Assembly (NCBI GenBank): GCA_017624235.1
Contig: JAGANL010000013.1
Location: forward strand, 62,001-126,000
DNA: 64,000 nucleotides
Origin: Lachnospiraceae bacterium
GTDB taxonomy: Bacteria > Bacillota > Clostridia > Lachnospirales > Lachnospiraceae
Reading direction: 5' to 3'
The position numbers and the translations under genes were made by a program. The notes under the pieces are model-generated. The model had not been told where the DNA came from. It made no database searches and was given only the letters and a program-made list of their open reading frames with translations. This document shows positions 26,029 to 35,851 of the stretch, piece by piece; position 1 is the first letter of the stretch; every line of letters begins with the position of its first letter.

Positions 26029-29000
26029 TTATTTTTTCTCAATGGAGATGGTCACGTTCTCACCGTTGACGTTCCAGTCTTTTGTCACTGCGAGAGCCTC
26101 ACCCTCTGTCACTTCATCTGCCAGTACCTTTCCGGCAATCATGGCTTTATTATTCTCTACCACAGAAACCAGCTTTGCATTTCCGTTCAGGGAAACCTTA
26201 ATGTGATCCATCACTTCAAAGCCTGCATCCTTACGCATGGTCTGAATCTTGCTGATAATCTCGTATACAAAGCCTTCCTCAATCAGCTCATCGGTCAGGT
26301 TGGTATCCAGTACAACCGTCATATAGTTATCTGCTTCGGATACATAGCCCTCCTTCTGGGTCATCTCGATCAACAGATCGTCTTTGGAAAGTTCAACCGT
26401 GACACCGTCTACCTCAAAGGTCACTGCCTTGCCTGCATTCAGCTCATCCATAGTAGAATTGCCATCCAACGTCTCCAGATACTTCTTAATACCGCCAAGC
26501 TGCTTGCCGTATTTCGGTCCGACCGTCTTAAGCTGTGGTTTGAAGCTGTAGGAGGTGAAGGCACGTACATCGTCCGTAAACTCTACCTTCTTCACATTCA
26601 GCTCATCCTCAATGATCTCCTGATAGAACTCTCCCAGCTTCACATCGGATTTGACGAACATCGTTCCGATTGGCTGACGGTTCTTGATGTTGGCCGTATT
26701 ACGAGCCGCACGTCCCATGACAACAATCTCCAGTACAGCTTCCATGTCCTCTTCCAGCTTCTTGTCGATGAGCTTCTCATCTGCTGCCGGGAAGTCACAC
26801 AGATGGATGCTTTCGGGTGCGTTTTTATCCACGCTGCGTACCAGATTCTGATAGATTTCCTCTGTCATGAACGGAATCATCGGAGCAGCCACCTTGGAGA
26901 TCGTTACAAGCGCCGTGTAAAGAGTCATATAAGCATTGATCTTATCCTGCTCCATTCCCTTTGCCCAGAAACGCTCACGTCCCCGTCTGACATACCAGTT
27001 GCTCATCTCATCCACAAAGCCCTGCAGCGCTCTTGCTGCCTCCGGGATACGGTAATTATTTAAGTTGTCATCCACCTCTTGGATGACGGTATTCAGCTTG
27101 GAAAGAAGCCATTTGTCCATCACCGGAAGCCTGTCATAATCCAGCGTATATTTGGTTGCATCAAAATTGTCAATATTCGCATACAGTACGAAGAATGCGT
27201 AGGTATTCCACAAGGTTCCCATGAACTTGCGCTGTCCTTCCATAACAGCCTTGCCATGGAAACGGTTCGGCAGCCACGGAGCGGAATTGATATAGAAAGA
27301 CCAGCGGATTGCAGCCGCGCCATACGTCTCCAGCGCCTCAAACGGATCGACCGCATTTCCCTTGGATTTGCTCATCTTCTGTCCGTTCTCATCCTGCACA
27401 TGTCCCAAAACGATAACATTTTCATACGGTGCCTTGTTGAAGAGTAAGGTAGATTCCGCAAGCAGAGAATAGAACCAGCCTCTTGTCTGATCTACCGCTT
27501 CGGAGATAAACTGTGCCGGGAACTGCTTCTCGAACACCTCTTTATTTTCAAAAGGATAATGATGCTGTGCAAACGGCATCGCACCGGAATCAAACCAGCA
27601 GTCGATTACCTCCGGCACACGGTGCATATCCTTGCCGCAGACCGGACACTTGATAGTGATTTCGTCGATATACGGTCTGTGCAGCTCTACGCTCTTCGCA
27701 TCCGGATTGCCGCTCATCTTTTCGAGCTCCTCGCGGCTTCCGATGGAGTGCATATGTCCGCATTCGCACTGCCAGATATTCAGCGGTGTACCCCAATAAC
27801 GGTTACGGGAAATACCCCAGTCCTGAATGTTCTCCAGCCAGTCACCGAAACGTCCCTTGCCGATGGATTCCGGAATCCAGTTGATGGTATTGTTATTGCG
27901 GATCAGATCCTCTCTGACGGCAGTCATCTTGATGAACCAGGATTCACGCGCATAGTAGATGAGCGGAGTGTCACATCTCCAGCAGAACGGATAGTCATGT
28001 TCGAACTTCGGAGCGTCAAACAACAGCCCCTGCTTGTCCAGATCCTGCAATACAAGCGGATCGGCATCCTTCACGAATTTGCCGGCATACGGAGTCTCCT
28101 CTGTCAGGTTACCCTTGCCGTCTACGAACTGTACAAACGGCAGATCATAGTTGCGTCCCACCTGCGCATCATCCTCACCAAAGGCAGGTGCAATGTGTAC
28201 AATGCCGGTACCGTCTGTCATAGTGACATATGTGTCACATGTCACGAAATGTCCCTTCTTATTCTGTACCTTTGCCTTATCGCCTGCACATTGGTAAAGC
28301 GGCTCATATTCCTTATATTCCAAATCCTTACCGGTATAAGTCTCCAACACCTCATAAGCTGCCTTGTCACTGCCTTCCTCAGCCAGCTTGCCGAGTACTC
28401 TGTCCAAAAGAGCCTGTGCCATATAATACGTATAACCGTCTGCTGCCTTTACCTTGCAGTAGGTCTCATCCGGATTCACGCAGAGAGCCACGTTGGACGG
28501 CAATGTCCACGGCGTTGTGGTCCATGCCAGAAAATAAGCGTCCTCGCCTACCACCTTGAACCGAACGACAGCAGAGCGTTCCTTGACTGCCTTGTAACCC
28601 TGTGCCACCTCATGCGAAGAAAGCGGGGTTCCGCAGCGCGGACAGTACGGCACGATCTTAAAGCCTTTATACAAAAGTCCCTTGTCCCAGATTTCCTTTA
28701 ATGCCCACCACTCGGATTCGATGTAATCATCATGATAGGTCACATAGGGATCATCCATATCTGCCCAGAAACCAACGGTGCCGGAGAAATCCTCCCACAT
28801 GCCTTTGTATTTCCAGACACTTTCCTTACATTTTGTAATAAACGGATCCAGTCCATATTCTTCAATCTGTTCCTTGCCGTCGAGTCCCAAAAGCTTTTCC
28901 ACTTCCAGCTCTACCGGAAGTCCGTGAGTATCCCAGCCGGCCTTTCTCGGAACCATATAGCCCTTCATCGTGCGGTATCTCGGAATCATATCCTTGATGA

Positions 29001-29187
29001 CACGGGTCAGCACATGGCCGATATGCGGTTTACCGTTTGCAGTCGGCGGGCCGTCATAGAAGGTGTAGGTCTCTCCTTCCTTCCGATTTTCCATACTTTT
29101 ACGGAAAATGTCATTTTCACGCCAGAACTTTTCCACTTCTTTTTCGCGTTCCACAAAATTCAAATCTGTTGATACTTTCTGATACAT
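26029..29187 (-). CDS. ileS: Isoleucyl-tRNA synthetase, type 2 (IleS2-like)
   Basis: 1052 residues from ATG 29187 (AAAGGAAGAAAAAG upstream); the open frame runs farther but into the T-box leader. Class I signatures: FYDGPPTANGKPHIGHVLTR near residue 45 (HIGH) and DENGQKMSKSKGNAVDPFEA (KMSKS) near 600. The PTANGKPHIGH form, the length above 1000 and the lack of a C-terminal zinc-binding Cys cluster fit the eukaryote-like IleS2 group rather than IleS1. Charges tRNA-Ile. Expression is controlled by the T-box leader just upstream. Confidence 0.96.
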   Translation of the reverse strand: MYQKVSTDLNFVEREKEVEKFWRENDIFRKSMENRKEGETYTFYDGPPTANGKPHIGHVLTRVIKDMIPRYRTMKGYMVPRKAGWDTHGLPVELEVEKLLGLDGKEQIEEYGLDPFITKCKESVWKYKGMWEDFSGTVGFWADMDDPYVTYHDDYIESEWWALKEIWDKGLLYKGFKIVPYCPRCGTPLSSHEVAQGYKAVKERSAVVRFKVVGEDAYFLAWTTTPWTLPSNVALCVNPDETYCKVKAADGYTYYMAQALLDRVLGKLAEEGSDKAAYEVLETYTGKDLEYKEYEPLYQCAGDKAKVQNKKGHFVTCDTYVTMTDGTGIVHIAPAFGEDDAQVGRNYDLPFVQFVDGKGNLTEETPYAGKFVKDADPLVLQDLDKQGLLFDAPKFEHDYPFCWRCDTPLIYYARESWFIKMTAVREDLIRNNNTINWIPESIGKGRFGDWLENIQDWGISRNRYWGTPLNIWQCECGHMHSIGSREELEKMSGNPDAKSVELHRPYIDEITIKCPVCGKDMHRVPEVIDCWFDSGAMPFAQHHYPFENKEVFEKQFPAQFISEAVDQTRGWFYSLLAESTLLFNKAPYENVIVLGHVQDENGQKMSKSKGNAVDPFEALETYGAAAIRWSFYINSAPWLPNRFHGKAVMEGQRKFMGTLWNTYAFFVLYANIDNFDATKYTLDYDRLPVMDKWLLSKLNTVIQEVDDNLNNYRIPEAARALQGFVDEMSNWYVRRGRERFWAKGMEQDKINAYMTLYTALVTISKVAAPMIPFMTEEIYQNLVRSVDKNAPESIHLCDFPAADEKLIDKKLEEDMEAVLEIVVMGRAARNTANIKNRQPIGTMFVKSDVKLGEFYQEIIEDELNVKKVEFTDDVRAFTSYSFKPQLKTVGPKYGKQLGGIKKYLETLDGNSTMDELNAGKAVTFEVDGVTVELSKDDLLIEMTQKEGYVSEADNYMTVVLDTNLTDELIEEGFVYEIISKIQTMRKDAGFEVMDHIKVSLNGNAKLVSVVENNKAMIAGKVLADEVTEGEALAVTKDWNVNGENVTISIEKK

Positions 29188-29249
29188 CTTTTTCTTCCTT
29201 TCTGCCAGCTGCGCATCCACGCGAAGCGTTGCGTTTCCCGGAAAATTCG

Positions 29250-29660
29250 CCGAAGTTCCCGGGGAAACAAAAAACCCCGTCCGTAAAAGGACGAGGTCAA
29301 AATTTACTCGTGATACCACCTGTTACATCATACGCACCGAACCTGTACAACTACGAAAGAATCGGTCAAATCTTTCTGTAGCCTGTTACATGGCCACGGA
29401 TCAATATGGCTTCCCCTAACGCCGGAACTGCGTCAACGCTTACTCTCCATTCTGCCTTTCCTCTGCAAAGCCCCATCAGAAACCTTCCGACAGCAGCACG
29501 GCACCGGAAAACCAGAGCAAGGATTTTAGCATTGCGGCTCAGAAGTGATCTTCCACATTTCTCTACTCGTACCGGTCTCGCACCCTCTCCGGCTCGCTGC
29601 TTCTTTCAGACAATGCTGTCAGGAAATACTTTGAAGAAATATGTACTGTCTTCGTCTACG
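29250..29660 (-). promoter_or_regulatory. T-box riboswitch leader of ileS
   Basis: Minus-strand leader of ~490 nt from promoter to start codon. The T-box element GGTGGTATCACG is at 29320-29309, followed by a terminator hairpin CCTCGTCC/GGACGGGG with a T-run at 29297-29266. A stem-I-like region lies around 29500-29600 with an ATC triplet at 29549-29547 placed where an isoleucine specifier would be. Uncharged tRNA-Ile should stabilise the antiterminator. The T-box and terminator are clear; the specifier is my reading. Confidence 0.88.
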
Positions 29661-29684
29661 CCTTTTGCTTCTTATTTGATATTG

Positions 29685-29714
29685 ATTATAGTGCGCCATC
29701 CTGCGCATTGTCAA
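29685..29714 (-). promoter_or_regulatory. Promoter of ileS T-box leader
   Basis: TTGACA (29714-29709), 18 bp, TATAAT (29690-29685) on the minus strand. It overlaps the last codons of the CPBP protease gene, so ileS has its own start. Confidence 0.75.
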
Positions 29715-30690
29715 GTGTTTTGTACTCCTTCGCAAAACTGTCCTTCGCCGGACGGGACAGCAGAAGCCAAATGCCCACAAGCAATACCAGCGTTATTGCA
29801 AAGCCGCCTTCCAGACCAAAGGCTCCGCCGTTGATGAACGCCCGTCCCTCTGCCGCACTGCTGGTAAACACGGTACAGTCTGATGCTCTTCCGCTGACAC
29901 GGATGCCGTAAAGGTTCCCCTGCGCCAGATTCCAGATGGAATGGACAGCACTGATGCCCCAGATATTGCCCCGTTTGATAAAATAAACCGCTCCAAACAC
30001 TCCAAAGAGAGTCAGATTCACAAGTCCAAACAGGCTGATACCGGAATTGAACAGATGCAGCAATGCAAAGAAAACAGAGCTCAGCAATACGGCTGTCCAC
30101 ATCGGATAGCGCCTTCCTATCGATATCATCAGATATCCCCGGAAATACACCTCCTCTGCCATCCCCTGAATGAGATAGCCTAAAAGAAACAGGAAAAATA
30201 CTCCCACAGAAAACTTTTCTGAAAGTCCGGTCAGCTTTAATGCCCCGGTCACAACACAAATGAGCACCGCAGCACTGAAAATTACAAACCCGACGCACAG
30301 CCCAATCAGATATTCCCGGGCAGCGTTCTTTTTGACAAAGCCCAGTGTTCTGAGCTTTCTCTTCTGTATCAGCCTGCAGAACAGAAATACCATACCTGTC
30401 AGGACAATGTTGGTAAACAGCATAGCAATGCCCATGGTATCCGTCTTTACCAGCCGCATCGACAATGCTGTGACCCCGTTCACATCCCCTGCAAGCGCCG
30501 CTGCCATAAAGTCACTGTCGTTCAACATCAGCGTAATCTGAACCGGCAGCAGCAATATGGTTTGTCCTACTGTTACAACTGCAAACAGGAGCACAGCTAC
30601 TAACAGCTCCACCATCCAGTGCATTCCCTTTTGAACCGCTCCTGCCTCATACACCTCCTGCGGTGTTTCCAGCTTCATCTTCATTTTCAT
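29686..30690 (-). CDS. CPBP-family intramembrane metalloprotease (CAAX protease-like)
   Basis: 334 residues with about eight hydrophobic segments. Motif 1 QGMAEEVYFRGYLMISIGRR (EExxxR) near 190, motif 2 FFALLHLFNSG (FxxxH) and motif 3 ISAVHSIWNLAQG (HxxxN) are intact, so the active site looks complete. This family includes immunity proteins for bacteriocins and self-resistance factors, but no bacteriocin gene is visible next to it. Start at ATG 30690 with GGGAAGGGAG upstream; two further in-frame Mets follow at once (MKMKMK). Confidence 0.88.
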   Translation of the reverse strand: MKMKMKLETPQEVYEAGAVQKGMHWMVELLVAVLLFAVVTVGQTILLLPVQITLMLNDSDFMAAALAGDVNGVTALSMRLVKTDTMGIAMLFTNIVLTGMVFLFCRLIQKRKLRTLGFVKKNAAREYLIGLCVGFVIFSAAVLICVVTGALKLTGLSEKFSVGVFFLFLLGYLIQGMAEEVYFRGYLMISIGRRYPMWTAVLLSSVFFALLHLFNSGISLFGLVNLTLFGVFGAVYFIKRGNIWGISAVHSIWNLAQGNLYGIRVSGRASDCTVFTSSAAEGRAFINGGAFGLEGGFAITLVLLVGIWLLLSRPAKDSFAKEYKTLDNAQDGAL

Positions 30691-30720
30691 TTTTGTTATC
30701 TTACTCCCTTCCCGATGTTC

Positions 30721-30969
30721 CTAAAACCAATGTCTGATTCCCGAAATATCCTTTGCTTTTCTTAAAATCTCTTTTGCATTCAGTTCCAGATAACCTTCCA
30801 GCCCCATCACTTCTTCCTGTGAAAATCCCTGATTTCTCTCAATCTTGCAGGCAGGTACGCTTCCCTCCGCTACGTCCTTCCCGCGTTCAAACCGAACCGA
30901 CACATACGGCTTATTATCCTTTGCCAGCACAGCAGAGTGTGTAAACCGGATCTCTTCATCGAACTGCAT
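30721..30969 (-). CDS. Conserved-looking small protein of unknown function
   Basis: 82 residues from ATG 30969, selected for the AAGGGAGAAAAGC ribosome site; an ATG 42 bp upstream is possible. Sequence MQFDEEIRFTHSAVLAKDNK and later YLELNAKEILRKAKDISGIR, ending HWF. No signal peptide or known domain recognised. It precedes the CPBP protease gene by 30 bp and probably shares its transcript. Confidence 0.65.
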   Translation of the reverse strand: MQFDEEIRFTHSAVLAKDNKPYVSVRFERGKDVAEGSVPACKIERNQGFSQEEVMGLEGYLELNAKEILRKAKDISGIRHWF

Positions 30970-31092
30970 TGCTTTTCTCCCTTCCCTTGCGAATTTGTTG
31001 TTCCTGTTCATTGTAGCATATCTGATATACTCCTGCTATAAACTATTGATGAAATGTACTTTTAATCCATGTCTTGTCACTTGATTTGTCTA

Positions 31093-31121
31093 TTGAGATT
31101 TTGGAAAGGTGGGAGTATAAT
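31093..31121 (+). promoter_or_regulatory. Promoter of pncB
   Basis: TTGAGA (31093-31098), 17 bp, TATAAT (31116-31121), 68 bp before the pncB start codon. Confidence 0.75.
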
Positions 31122-31188
31122 CTACTATAAATATTGTAAAGATTCATGATATATTATGTATTTTGCATTTATTATGGAGGGATTCCAA

Positions 31189-32643
31189 ATGGATCAGCGT
31201 AATCTGACCCTGCTGACAGATCTGTATGAGCTGACAATGATGCAGGGGTATTTTAAGAACAAGGACAAGAACGAGACGGTAATCTTTGATATGTTTTACC
31301 GTAACAATCCCGGAGACGGGGGATATGCGATCTGTGCAGGATTAGAGCAGGTCATTGATTATATCAAAAATCTGCACTTTACGGCTGCGGACATTGATTA
31401 TCTGGCAAGTCTTGGCATCTTCGGTCAGGATTTTCTGGATTATCTAAGAGAGTTCCGGTTTACCGGCGACATCTGGGCGATTCCGGAGGGCACTCTGGTT
31501 TTCCCACGCGAACCGCTTATCAAGATCATAGCGCCTATTATGCAGGCCCAGCTGGTTGAGGCCGCTATTTTGAATATCATCAACCACCAGAGCCTGATTG
31601 CTACCAAAGCTGCCCGCGTCTGCTATGCCGCAAGAGGTGACGGAATCATGGAATTTGGCTTACGCCGCGCACAGGGTCCGGATGCCGGAACCTACGGCGC
31701 CCGCGCTGCTATGATTGGCGGCTGCATCGGCACCAGCAACGTACTGGCAGGTCAGCTGTTTGATGTGCCGGTCAAGGGTACTCATGCCCATAGCTGGATT
31801 ATGAGCTTCCCGGATGAATATACCGCCTTTAAGGAATATGCCAACATGTATCCTTCTGCCTGCATTCTTCTGGTAGATACCTACGATACGTTAAAATCCG
31901 GTGTTCCGAATGCAATTCGCGTCTTTACCGAGATGCGCGAGGCAGGGATTCCGCTTACCTTTTATGGTATCCGTCTGGACAGCGGTGACCTGGCTTATCT
32001 TTCCAAAAAAGCACGTAAGATGCTGGATGCGGCAGGCTTTACGGATGCAGTCATTTCCGCTTCCAACGATCTGGACGAATTTCTGATTGACAGCTTAAAG
32101 GCACAGGGCGCTGCCATCACCTCATGGGGTGTCGGCACACATATGATTACTTCCAGAAACTGCCCTTCCTTTGGCGGTGTGTACAAGCTGGCTGCCATTC
32201 AGGATAAAAACGGTGAATTTATCCCCAAAATCAAGCTTTCCGAAAATACGGAAAAGGTCACCAATCCAGGCAATAAAAAGATATACCGTATCTACGACAA
32301 GGAAAGCGGCAAAATCAAAGCCGACCTCATCTGTCTGGTAGACGAAATCTTCCACGAAGACGAGCCTATGCTTCTCTTCGATCCGTTAGAGCCATGGAAG
32401 AAGACGCGGCTTGCCGCCGGAACCTATACACTTCGGGAGCTGATGGTGCCTGTTTTCCAAAACGGAGTATGCTGCTATGAATCTCCGAAGGTCATGGATA
32501 TCCGTGCCTACTGCCAGAAAGAGCTGGATACCCTGTGGGAGGAAACCAAGCGTCTGGTCAACCCGCACCAGATTTATGTGGATCTTTCCAAAAAGCTTTA
32601 TGACATTAAAATCGAGCTGCTTGACCGCATGAGCCAGGCATAA
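31189..32643 (+). CDS. pncB: Nicotinate phosphoribosyltransferase
   Basis: 484 residues from ATG 31189 (TGGAGGGATTCCAA before it). Motifs: NLTLLTDLYELTMMQGYFKN at the start, RVCYAARGDGIMEFGLRRAQ then GPDAGTYGARAAMIGG (phosphoribosyl/nicotinate site), KGTHAHSWIMSF with the phosphorylated His region, and FYGIRLDSGDLAYLSKKARK. Converts nicotinate and PRPP to nicotinate mononucleotide in the NAD salvage pathway. Single-gene unit between its promoter and the terminator at 32646. Confidence 0.96.
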   Translation: MDQRNLTLLTDLYELTMMQGYFKNKDKNETVIFDMFYRNNPGDGGYAICAGLEQVIDYIKNLHFTAADIDYLASLGIFGQDFLDYLREFRFTGDIWAIPEGTLVFPREPLIKIIAPIMQAQLVEAAILNIINHQSLIATKAARVCYAARGDGIMEFGLRRAQGPDAGTYGARAAMIGGCIGTSNVLAGQLFDVPVKGTHAHSWIMSFPDEYTAFKEYANMYPSACILLVDTYDTLKSGVPNAIRVFTEMREAGIPLTFYGIRLDSGDLAYLSKKARKMLDAAGFTDAVISASNDLDEFLIDSLKAQGAAITSWGVGTHMITSRNCPSFGGVYKLAAIQDKNGEFIPKIKLSENTEKVTNPGNKKIYRIYDKESGKIKADLICLVDEIFHEDEPMLLFDPLEPWKKTRLAAGTYTLRELMVPVFQNGVCCYESPKVMDIRAYCQKELDTLWEETKRLVNPHQIYVDLSKKLYDIKIELLDRMSQA

Positions 32644-32645
32644 CG

Positions 32646-32693
32646 AAAATGCCCTCTCCGGCTGAAATATTTCTGAGCCGGAGGGGCATTTTT
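32646..32693. terminator. Bidirectional terminator between pncB and spoVT
   Basis: Hairpin AAAATGCCC(T)CTCCGGCT / AGCCGGAGGGGCATTTTT with flanking A- and T-runs between convergent genes. Confidence 0.88.
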
Positions 32694-32705
32694 GATTCTT
32701 CCTAT

Positions 32706-33251
32706 CTACTGTTCCATCTGTCTTCCCAGAAAACCGGCTGCAGACTGAATCAGCTTCTGCTCCACCTCTCCCATACGGGATTTGTTATCATTTTCCAGAA
32801 GAATGACTGCACCGATTACATCCCCTTCACAAATAATGGGACAGATGGCCTCATGGACATATTCCTTTTCTTCCTCATCGCTGATTTCGATAAAGCTGCG
32901 GTCACCTCTGGTTGCCATGATGGTCTCACGGTTATTCATTTTATCTTCCAGTGACTTTCCGATGGGCTTGCTGACAATTCCTTTATAACCGCCTGCTGCC
33001 GCAATGAACTGATCCCTGTCGGCAATGACTGCCGCATGGCCGGATACCTGTGCAAGGCTGTCCGCGTACTGCTTGGCAAATGCTGTCATTTCACCGATCG
33101 GGGAATATTTTTTCAGGATGATCTCCCCCTCGCGGTCTGTAAAAATTTCCAGCGGGTCTGCCTCCCGTATTCTGAGCGTTCTGCGGATTTCCTTTGGGAT
33201 GACGATGCGTCCCAGATCATCTATTCTTCTAACAATGCCTGTTGCTTTCAT
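32706..33251 (-). CDS. spoVT: Stage V sporulation protein T (AbrB-type regulator)
   Basis: 181 residues. N-terminal swapped-hairpin AbrB domain MKATGIVRRIDDLGRIVIPK, EIRRTLRIREADPLEI, and a C-terminal GAF-like domain (AICPIICEGDVIGAVILLEN). This matches B. subtilis SpoVT in size and layout; SpoVT tunes late forespore genes. Suggests a spore-forming lineage. Start ATG 33251 after TGGAGGAATTTATTT. Confidence 0.93.
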   Translation of the reverse strand: MKATGIVRRIDDLGRIVIPKEIRRTLRIREADPLEIFTDREGEIILKKYSPIGEMTAFAKQYADSLAQVSGHAAVIADRDQFIAAAGGYKGIVSKPIGKSLEDKMNNRETIMATRGDRSFIEISDEEEKEYVHEAICPIICEGDVIGAVILLENDNKSRMGEVEQKLIQSAAGFLGRQMEQ

Positions 33252-33318
33252 AAATAAATTCCTCCATATACAAATTAATAGTTTGGTTCTAGTATCTGTA
33301 AATGGTGGGATAATATAC

Positions 33319-35316
33319 CTATATATACTTGTGAATCATTTCATCCAGACAGTCAGGAATAACCGGCTTTTCCATATAGTCCGTAAACCCAAGGCTGATA
33401 TACTCCGCTCTTGCAGTTGGCGAATAATTTCCCGTTAAGGCAATGACCGGAACCTTTTTATAATAATCGTCTATCTTCCTCAGTTCATTCAATGTTTCAA
33501 TTCCATCCATCCCCGGCATCAGGTGATCCAGAAAAATCATGTGATATGTATTATTTTTCATCATAACCAGGGCCTTTTCACCGCTGTTTACGCAGCTGAC
33601 TTCTACTTCATAGGGTGCCATTAATGCCTCGAATATATGCAGATTCACCACGGTATCATCTACCACAAGTACCCTTTTACCGCTTATATCCGGCACATCC
33701 GACTTTGCTTCCGGGATTTCCTTCCGAGAAGCCGAACCACAAACCGGGAGCTCCGTCACTTCCTTTTGCAACAATACAAAGGAAAATGTTGAACCTTTTC
33801 CATAAACACTTTCTACCTTTAATTGGCTGTTCATCTGAGACAAAAGTCCTTGTACGATACTGATTCCAAGGCCCGTTCCCTCTTTATTGCGATTTTTCAA
33901 AAGATCCAGTCTGCCATATTCCTCAAAAAGCGCTTCCATATCCTCCTGCCTGATTCCGATACCGGTATCTTTTACAGTAAACTTTATGGCTGCCTGTCCA
34001 TTCACATCAGCCTCCCGTTCCACCCAAAAGGAAACCTTCCCCTGTCCGGTATATTTCACTGCATTCGTCAGAAGATTTGTCAGAATCTGGGAGATTCTTA
34101 TTTCATCACCAAATAATCTGGAAGGCACGTCCTCTCCCACCTTCAGTTCAAATTCCAGGGACTTCTCTGCCAATTTGGGTTTCACCAGATTGCAAACTCC
34201 CCCAAGCAGGTCTTTCATATTATATTCTACCGGAACAATTTCCATTTTTCCGGCTTCTATTTTAGAGTAATCTAAAATATCGTTTACAAGGCTTAATAAA
34301 TACTGGCTTGCAGCCTTGACATCCTTCGCATATCCTCTAATGACCTCATCCCTGCAATCACGCAGTATCACCTCATTCATTCCCATAATGGCATTAATCG
34401 GAGTGCGAATCTCATGAGACATGTTCGAAAAGAATTTTGTCTTATTCTTATCTGCTTCCTGAAGTCTTTCATTCTGTTCCTCAATCGCCTGAATCAAACC
34501 TTCCTGGCGGATCAGCCGGGCAATATCCTCCGAGATATCATGAACCGTATATACGAATCGGGGACTTTCCCTTGAAAAGTTCTTCATTCTGGAAAACATC
34601 AACCGACACCATATGAACTCGCCCTGCATATTCATCATCTGAAGATCTATATGAAAATGATTCTGCATTTCCAGCGTGTTAATGACATTCTCCGGTGAAG
34701 ATGCGCGCAAAAACAACACCTTGTCCTCATCCTTGAACATATTGGAAATCATGATTCTCCAATCAGAATACTTAATGTTCATATAATCCTGCCTGGACGC
34801 ATTAACCTCTGTTGTGTTCGGATTCACACAGGAATCATTTGCAAGATTGACCATCATGGAAAACAGGTAGGACTCCTGAATGGTATCAATCTTTTCCATC
34901 TCTAACATATTGCTCTGCGTAAAAGCATCTTCCTCAAAAAACAGGATAATCGATTCGATTGAAGAAATTTTTAAGAAGCAGAAAAAATAGTTCTTTTCTT
35001 CTCCTTTGACCTGAAAGCGAATACCACCCTGGTACTTATCCTTTTTAAATACCTCTTCGTCAATAAACCTTTCGTAATCATTCTTACTGTCCCCGGACTG
35101 CTGTGCACACCTTGAAAACAAAACACAATACAAATCTCTCAGGGAGCCATCCTGTTTAAATATTTCCTGAAAATATTCATCCCATTCAGCAACATGATAG
35201 ATGTGTTTTTCATGGTCAAGCTGCAAAATACACGCGATGTTTTCTTCAATCGCAGAAAATATCTTATCGTAAAAGCATTTCCTCTTGCTTTCCTCCAATA
35301 CCTTCTCTCTTTTCAT
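33319..35316 (-). CDS. Hybrid sensor histidine kinase with C-terminal receiver domain
   Basis: 665 residues with no membrane segment, so probably cytosolic. Two PAS-like regions (~15-130 and ~165-275, the latter ending FVYTVHDISEDIARLIRQEG), coiled linker, HisKA with KFFSNMSHEIRTPINAIMGM, HATPase (ISQILTNLLTNAVKYTGQGK; DTGIGIRQEDM; GTGLGISIVQGLLSQMN), then a receiver (VLVVDDTVVNLHIFEALMAP, phosphoacceptor in MIFLDHLMPGMDGIETLNEL, PVIALTGNYS and the Lys of DYMEKPV). All catalytic motifs are intact. No separate output protein is adjacent. Follows the zinc-ribbon gene, whose stop lies by the AGGAGG ribosome site. Confidence 0.93.
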   Translation of the reverse strand: MKREKVLEESKRKCFYDKIFSAIEENIACILQLDHEKHIYHVAEWDEYFQEIFKQDGSLRDLYCVLFSRCAQQSGDSKNDYERFIDEEVFKKDKYQGGIRFQVKGEEKNYFFCFLKISSIESIILFFEEDAFTQSNMLEMEKIDTIQESYLFSMMVNLANDSCVNPNTTEVNASRQDYMNIKYSDWRIMISNMFKDEDKVLFLRASSPENVINTLEMQNHFHIDLQMMNMQGEFIWCRLMFSRMKNFSRESPRFVYTVHDISEDIARLIRQEGLIQAIEEQNERLQEADKNKTKFFSNMSHEIRTPINAIMGMNEVILRDCRDEVIRGYAKDVKAASQYLLSLVNDILDYSKIEAGKMEIVPVEYNMKDLLGGVCNLVKPKLAEKSLEFELKVGEDVPSRLFGDEIRISQILTNLLTNAVKYTGQGKVSFWVEREADVNGQAAIKFTVKDTGIGIRQEDMEALFEEYGRLDLLKNRNKEGTGLGISIVQGLLSQMNSQLKVESVYGKGSTFSFVLLQKEVTELPVCGSASRKEIPEAKSDVPDISGKRVLVVDDTVVNLHIFEALMAPYEVEVSCVNSGEKALVMMKNNTYHMIFLDHLMPGMDGIETLNELRKIDDYYKKVPVIALTGNYSPTARAEYISLGFTDYMEKPVIPDCLDEMIHKYI

Positions 35317-35340
35317 CCGTTCCGTCTATACCTCCTAACC

Positions 35341-35619
35341 CTAAATCCATTCGTAATCTCCACCGGTAATTGCCAGGCTGAGAAGAGCATCCATTTTCTC
35401 CACCTCTTCTCCCTCCACAATTTGAAGAAGCTTCGCTGTTTCTGCTGCCTCAGGTATCTCTTCGTCCGGGCCAAGCTCCATATCCGGCTCCTCGCCGCAG
35501 GTCGGGCACGGAATCGCAGACTCCGTATGCAGTGACAGGAAACGTTCTCCGCATTCCTCACATTCATAGAAGCCACATTTTACTGTTCCATCCGGCACAT
35601 AATACATCTTTCTCACCAT
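35341..35619 (-). CDS. Small zinc-ribbon protein
   Basis: 92 residues. CECCG-type zinc ribbon: ECEECGERFLSLHTE and CPTCGEEPDMELGPDEEIPE give two CxxC pairs 17 residues apart; acidic C-terminal half ending GGDYEWI. Function unknown; such ribbons are common regulators or adaptors. ATG 35619 follows AGGAAAGGAAA. Probably co-transcribed with the hybrid kinase 24 bp downstream, so it may belong to the same signalling unit. Confidence 0.8.
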   Translation of the reverse strand: MVRKMYYVPDGTVKCGFYECEECGERFLSLHTESAIPCPTCGEEPDMELGPDEEIPEAAETAKLLQIVEGEEVEKMDALLSLAITGGDYEWI

Positions 35620-35735
35620 TTTCCTTTCCTACTGTCGTTTCTGATCCAATTGCTCCGTCATACTGATCATTTTGACTTTTATGTGAAGCTGCAGGCATCC
35701 ATAATCGTTGCCTGAAAGTGATATTCCTTTTTTAT

Positions 35736-35765
35736 AGTATATAGTTTGTTTGTCCGGTTAAGCAA
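35736..35765 (-). promoter_or_regulatory. Possible promoter of zinc-ribbon/hybrid-kinase unit
   Basis: TTGCTT (35765-35760), 18 bp, TATACT (35741-35736) on the minus strand, ~117 bp before the start codon. The gene-free stretch 35620-36037 otherwise shows only this and the terminator at 35852-35880; I see no protein in it. Confidence 0.5.
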
Positions 35766-35851
35766 GCGTTTTCCGAACAAAGTTTGTTGAAACGAAACAG
35801 TCCAGACCGCACCTGTCTCATTTAGAATATAAATCATTCGGGTTATACGAC

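Noticed and set aside
27559..28701. 380-codon plus-strand frame opposite ileS
   Set aside because: Antisense to conserved ileS, no ribosome site, no recognisable motif.
29686..30690. CPBP protease as part of a bacteriocin immunity locus
   Set aside because: No precursor peptide, transporter or modification gene is visible nearby; the family is too broad to support this.
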